Assembly: GCF_029194005.1 (NCBI RefSeq)
Contig: NZ_JARFVA010000001.1
Coordinates: 124,001-188,000, forward strand
Length of the DNA stretch: 64,000 bases
DNA from: Flagellimonas okinawensis
Lineage (GTDB): Bacteria; Bacteroidota; Bacteroidia; Flavobacteriales; Flavobacteriaceae
Direction of reading: 5' to 3'
Position numbers and translations under genes: made by a program. Positions 61,144 through 64,000 of this stretch are shown piece after piece. Position 1 is the stretch's first letter. The number at the start of each line of letters is the position of its first letter. The notes under the pieces are model-generated. The model did no database searches and was not told the DNA's origin. It was given only the letters and a program-made list of their open reading frames with translations.

Positions 61144-61629
61144 TTATTTTTTTGAGAATTCGTAAACAATGGTCACAGGTTGCCCGTCCACAGAAACATT
61201 GGAGTTAAGGGTCATGGATTGTTCGGATAAGCTAACGATGTTCAATCGGTATCCGTAGCCTCCGGAAATATCCTTCCGGTTTTCATCGATAAACTTAAAT
61301 TGAAGTTGGCTTTGGTAATTCTGTTGTGGTTCTACCACGGACCATCTAAAAAATCGGTCTCCACCTTGGCAAAGGGAACTTTGGGCTATAGTATAGCGCC
61401 CTGTACTGTTATTATCGCGGAAAAACCATTCACTGCCTTCAAAACAGATATCTTCTGCATCGTTAAAAATGACAGATTTAAAGTTTCCGGTATTGTTTTC
61501 ATAATAAACATTGTCCAAGTTCCATGTTCCGCTGAACAAATTTCGTTGTGTTCTAGCACTTTTTGAAACTGAACATGACGAGAGCAAAAGTCCCACCACG
61601 GCAAAGAGTAATAATGATCGTTTCATCAT
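61144..61629 (-). CDS. Lipocalin-like lipoprotein
   Basis: A 161-residue lipoprotein (Cys19 in LLSSCSV). The mature part begins FSGTWNLDNVYYENNTG, a lipocalin-like start, and alternates strands with CFEGSEWFF and SSLCQGGDRFF, ending in VTIVYEFSKK. It is the first gene of a unit with the OmpA-like lipoprotein, and the two may act together at the envelope. Ligand unknown. Confidence 0.75.
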   Translation of the reverse strand: MMKRSLLLFAVVGLLLSSCSVSKSARTQRNLFSGTWNLDNVYYENNTGNFKSVIFNDAEDICFEGSEWFFRDNNSTGRYTIAQSSLCQGGDRFFRWSVVEPQQNYQSQLQFKFIDENRKDISGGYGYRLNIVSLSEQSMTLNSNVSVDGQPVTIVYEFSKK

Positions 61630-61739
61630 AAATAATTAAGTTAATGTTCTATTTAATATACGACTTGGGAGGTTTTTATAGTTGTTAAATTATTGAAAAA
61701 AGAGATAACTCACCCTATATTCAATGGATTGCGTTAAAA

Positions 61740-63719
61740 TTAATATTGATACAGTTCAACAAGAGCTGACTCAAATCGATGCTTGGGCAAATAATTCTCT
61801 TCCAACGATTTTGCAAATGGAACTGGTGTTTCCAAACTGCCCACTCTTTTTACCGGGGCATCTAGATACTCAAAGCAGTTTTCCATGACCATGGCAGCTA
61901 TATCGCTTGCCACACCACCAAAAAGTGTGTCCTCTTGTAACACGATCAACTTTCCTGTTTTTTTCACGGAGTTGTAAATAGCTTCTTCGTCCAAGGGCTG
62001 CAATGTTCTTAGGTCCAACAAATCGGCATTGATTTCTGGATGATTGCCCAATATCTCCAAAGCCCAATGCACGCCGGCACCATAGGTGACAACCGTAATA
62101 TCATTCCCTTCTTTAAGCACACTTGCTTTGCCAAAGGGCAGGGTGTAATAATCTACTGGAACTTCTTCTTTTACACTTCGGTACAAACCTTTATGCTCAA
62201 AAAACAAAACAGGATTAGGGTCATTAATAGCCGTATTCAAAAGTCCTTTTGCATCGTAAGGGAAAGCAGGGTATACTACTTTTAATCCAGGGGTTTTGGT
62301 AAACCAGGCCTCATTGGTCTGTGAATGGAAGGGTCCGGCCCCCACTCCACCACCACAAGGCATTCGAATCACAACATCGGCATTTTCGTTCCACCTGTAG
62401 TGCACTTTGGCCAAGTAATTTACGATTGGATTAAATCCAGAGCTCACAAAATCGGCAAATTGCATCTCCACAACCGCTTTCATACCATTAATGGACAAAC
62501 CCATCGCTGCGGATACGATTGCAGATTCACAAATCGGGGTGTTCCGTACCCTTCGCTTTCCAAACTTGGGCACAAAACCTTCGGTAATTTTAAATACACC
62601 ACCATAATCAGCTACATCCTGCCCCATTATAATTAGTTCGTTATGCCGATACATGGATTGTTCCAACCCTTGCGAAATAGCATCGACGAAACGTAATTCT
62701 TCTTTGTGGTCTGATTCAGGTTTTATTATTTGATTTTCTGATGCTTTGTATACATCACTTAATTCTTTACTTTCAGTTGATGATATTGCATCTTCATCAA
62801 AAGCCAGCTTTAAATTTTCATTGATTTCTTCGGATATACTGCTTTTTAACTCCTCTATACGTTCTTGGGTGAGAATACCTTCATTGACCAAAAATGTTTC
62901 ATAATTGGCAATTGGGTCCTTTTCTCCCCACTCCTTCATTAATTTATCAGGGACGTATTTTGTGCCACTGGCCTCTTCATGGCCACGCATCCTAAACGTT
63001 TTGAATTCCAACAATATAGGTCGAGGCCGCCTACGGATAGCCTTGCACAATTCATCCACCTTGGAATACACTTCCAAAATATTATTGCCATCTATAATTC
63101 TGGATTCAATACCATACCCCTTGGCCCTATCTGCCAAATGTTCGCAATTATATTGTTCGTTGGTCGGTGTGGAAAGCCCATATCCATTATTCTCAATACA
63201 GAAAAGCACGGGTAAGTTCCAAACGGATGCCACATTCAATGCTTCGTGAAAATCTCCCTCACTTGTAGCGCCTTCACCAGTAAATACGGCAGTAACACGT
63301 TTTTTTCTTCGCAACATGTCGGCAAGGGCAATTCCATCGGCAACTCCAAGTTGGGGTCCTAAATGGGATATCATACCTACAATCTTGTATTCTTGGGTCC
63401 CAAAATGAAAACTACGGTCCCTGCCTTTGGTAAACCCACTCGCTTTGCCTTGCCATTGCGCAAATAGTCGGTGGAGCGGAATGTCCCTCGAAGTAAAAAC
63501 GCCCAGGTTTCTGTGCATGGGCAAAATGTATTCACTTTCCTTGAGTGCCTTTGTAACACCCACCGAAATAGCCTCTTGTCCAATACCGCTAAACCATTTT
63601 GAAATCTTGCCCTGCCGAAGTAAAATCAGCATTTTTTCCTCTATCATTCTGGGCTTGAGCATTCCCGTGTACAAATCAAGCAACTTTTGTTGTTCCAAGT
63701 CGCCAACATGATACCTCAT
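61740..63719 (-). CDS. Fused 2-oxoacid dehydrogenase E1 (alpha + beta), branched-chain type
   Basis: A 659-residue protein that joins the two E1 subunits: the alpha part (1 to about 310) has the thiamine-diphosphate motif TGEGATSEGDFHEALN ... IENNGYGL and the beta part (about 335-659) has MGQDVADYGG, RVRNTPICESAIV and EMQFADF. E1 decarboxylates 2-oxoacids (branched-chain, or pyruvate in some cases) and passes the acyl group to E2. E1 fusions of this kind are usual in Bacteroidota. E2 and E3 genes are not next to it. Branched 2-oxoacid activity would feed the iso-branched fatty acids typical of the group; that is inference. Confidence 0.92.
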   Translation of the reverse strand: MRYHVGDLEQQKLLDLYTGMLKPRMIEEKMLILLRQGKISKWFSGIGQEAISVGVTKALKESEYILPMHRNLGVFTSRDIPLHRLFAQWQGKASGFTKGRDRSFHFGTQEYKIVGMISHLGPQLGVADGIALADMLRRKKRVTAVFTGEGATSEGDFHEALNVASVWNLPVLFCIENNGYGLSTPTNEQYNCEHLADRAKGYGIESRIIDGNNILEVYSKVDELCKAIRRRPRPILLEFKTFRMRGHEEASGTKYVPDKLMKEWGEKDPIANYETFLVNEGILTQERIEELKSSISEEINENLKLAFDEDAISSTESKELSDVYKASENQIIKPESDHKEELRFVDAISQGLEQSMYRHNELIIMGQDVADYGGVFKITEGFVPKFGKRRVRNTPICESAIVSAAMGLSINGMKAVVEMQFADFVSSGFNPIVNYLAKVHYRWNENADVVIRMPCGGGVGAGPFHSQTNEAWFTKTPGLKVVYPAFPYDAKGLLNTAINDPNPVLFFEHKGLYRSVKEEVPVDYYTLPFGKASVLKEGNDITVVTYGAGVHWALEILGNHPEINADLLDLRTLQPLDEEAIYNSVKKTGKLIVLQEDTLFGGVASDIAAMVMENCFEYLDAPVKRVGSLETPVPFAKSLEENYLPKHRFESALVELYQY

Positions 63720-63829
63720 ACGATAAATTTCTGTAGGTTAAAAGTAGTAAAAAGCCCTTCAAAACGCTTTAAAATTCCATAATCTTCAGCATTATTCCCT
63801 ATTTTTGACATTATTTCAAAGATGACAAT

Positions 63830-64000
63830 ATGAGTGCTATTCCAAGTGTAGACCTAAAGGACTTTGTTTCGGAAGACCCAAAAAGAAAGGAGAAATTTGT
63901 CAAAGAAATAGGTGCAGCATTCGAGGATATCGGATTTGTTGCGCTGAGTGGACATTTCTTGTCGGACGAACTGGTCGACAATCTATATGATGAAATAAAA
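63830..64000 (+). CDS. 2-oxoglutarate/Fe(II) dioxygenase (isopenicillin-N-synthase-like), 3' end outside window
   Basis: The first 57 codons are visible. The start MSAIPSVDLKDF and the stretch EIGAAFEDIGFVALSGH fit the N-terminal DIOX_N domain of the isopenicillin-N-synthase family. The catalytic HxD...H residues lie beyond the window. An upstream TATTTTTG at 63800-63807 fits a -7 box 22 bases before the ATG. Confidence 0.8.
   Translation, partial: MSAIPSVDLKDFVSEDPKRKEKFVKEIGAAFEDIGFVALSGHFLSDELVDNLYDEIK

Noticed and set aside
61740..63719. E1 alpha-beta fusion as a novel gene fusion
   Set aside because: This fused form of the dehydrogenase is common in Bacteroidota.
1..64000. CRISPR arrays, rRNA or tRNA genes
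   Set aside because: No regular repeat-spacer series and no cloverleaf or rRNA-like sequence was noticed on reading; a tRNAscan or Infernal run would settle it.

Overview
The window looks like part of the chromosome of a marine flavobacterium (Bacteroidota, Flavobacteriaceae of the Maribacter/Zobellia/Muricauda type). The evidence is indirect: moderate-to-low GC, very many small lipoproteins with a short signal ending in (L/A/S)C-S/K/G, weak or absent Shine-Dalgarno sequences, Bacteroidota-type -7 boxes (TAnnTTTG), a fused E1 alpha-beta 2-oxoacid dehydrogenase, NarL-type TPR histidine kinases, AraC-TPR hybrid regulators and DUF1080, DUF2490 and DUF4251 proteins. No rRNA, tRNA or CRISPR array was seen. 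Both edges cut a gene (hypE at the left, a 2-oxoglutarate/Fe(II) dioxygenase at the right).

Layout. 1-2.9 kb: the end of a [NiFe]-hydrogenase maturation locus (hypE, an NHL propeller and a His-rich nickel permease). 2.9-6.1 kb: a small accessory island with a serine recombinase, a stand-alone ABC-type ATPase, an orphan HicB-like protein and an alpha/beta hydrolase cut off before its nucleophile. 6.2-9.7 kb: acyl-CoA synthetase and MenB, then a duplicated 265-bp intergenic unit with two 13-codon micro-ORFs. 9.7-18.8 kb: serine hydrolase, pirin, a tight plus-strand envelope operon (cytochrome/FG-GAP lipoprotein, 3D-like lipoprotein, amidase, M14 peptidase, DUF1080), then a second DUF1080 protein and a VWA lipoprotein. 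19-25.3 kb: MoaD-like protein without the terminal Gly-Gly, MobA-like protein, a GntR regulator divergent from a trehalase with a perfect palindrome between them, small lipoproteins and an aldehyde dehydrogenase.

25.3-36.3 kb: an AT-rich hypothetical gene, then a signalling block: a 40-residue lipopeptide, a 282-residue lipoprotein, a LuxR-type response regulator and its TPR histidine kinase. The same 18-bp element (16 of 18 positions invariant) lies upstream of all three transcription units, which suggests a small regulon of that two-component system. FKBP isomerase, acyltransferase, ankyrin lipoprotein, AraC-TPR regulator and a leishmanolysin-like protease follow. 36.4-49.3 kb: a MORN/DUF2490/coiled-coil operon, a 1132-residue propeller-amidohydrolase, a frameshifted TPR gene, a class V aminotransferase and an M28 peptidase.

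49.4-51.8 kb: a single AT-rich 793-residue GHKL-ATPase gene between ordinary genes, the best candidate for an uncharacterised, possibly phage-defence, system. 51.9-56.2 kb: an AraC regulator with DUF302, DUF1348, YHS, AhpD-like and isochorismatase-like genes, with flavobacterial intergenic repeats. 56.4-64 kb: small proteins, a sorbosone-dehydrogenase-like lipoprotein, a DMT exporter, an OmpA-like lipoprotein, a lipocalin-like lipoprotein and the fused branched-chain-type E1 dehydrogenase.
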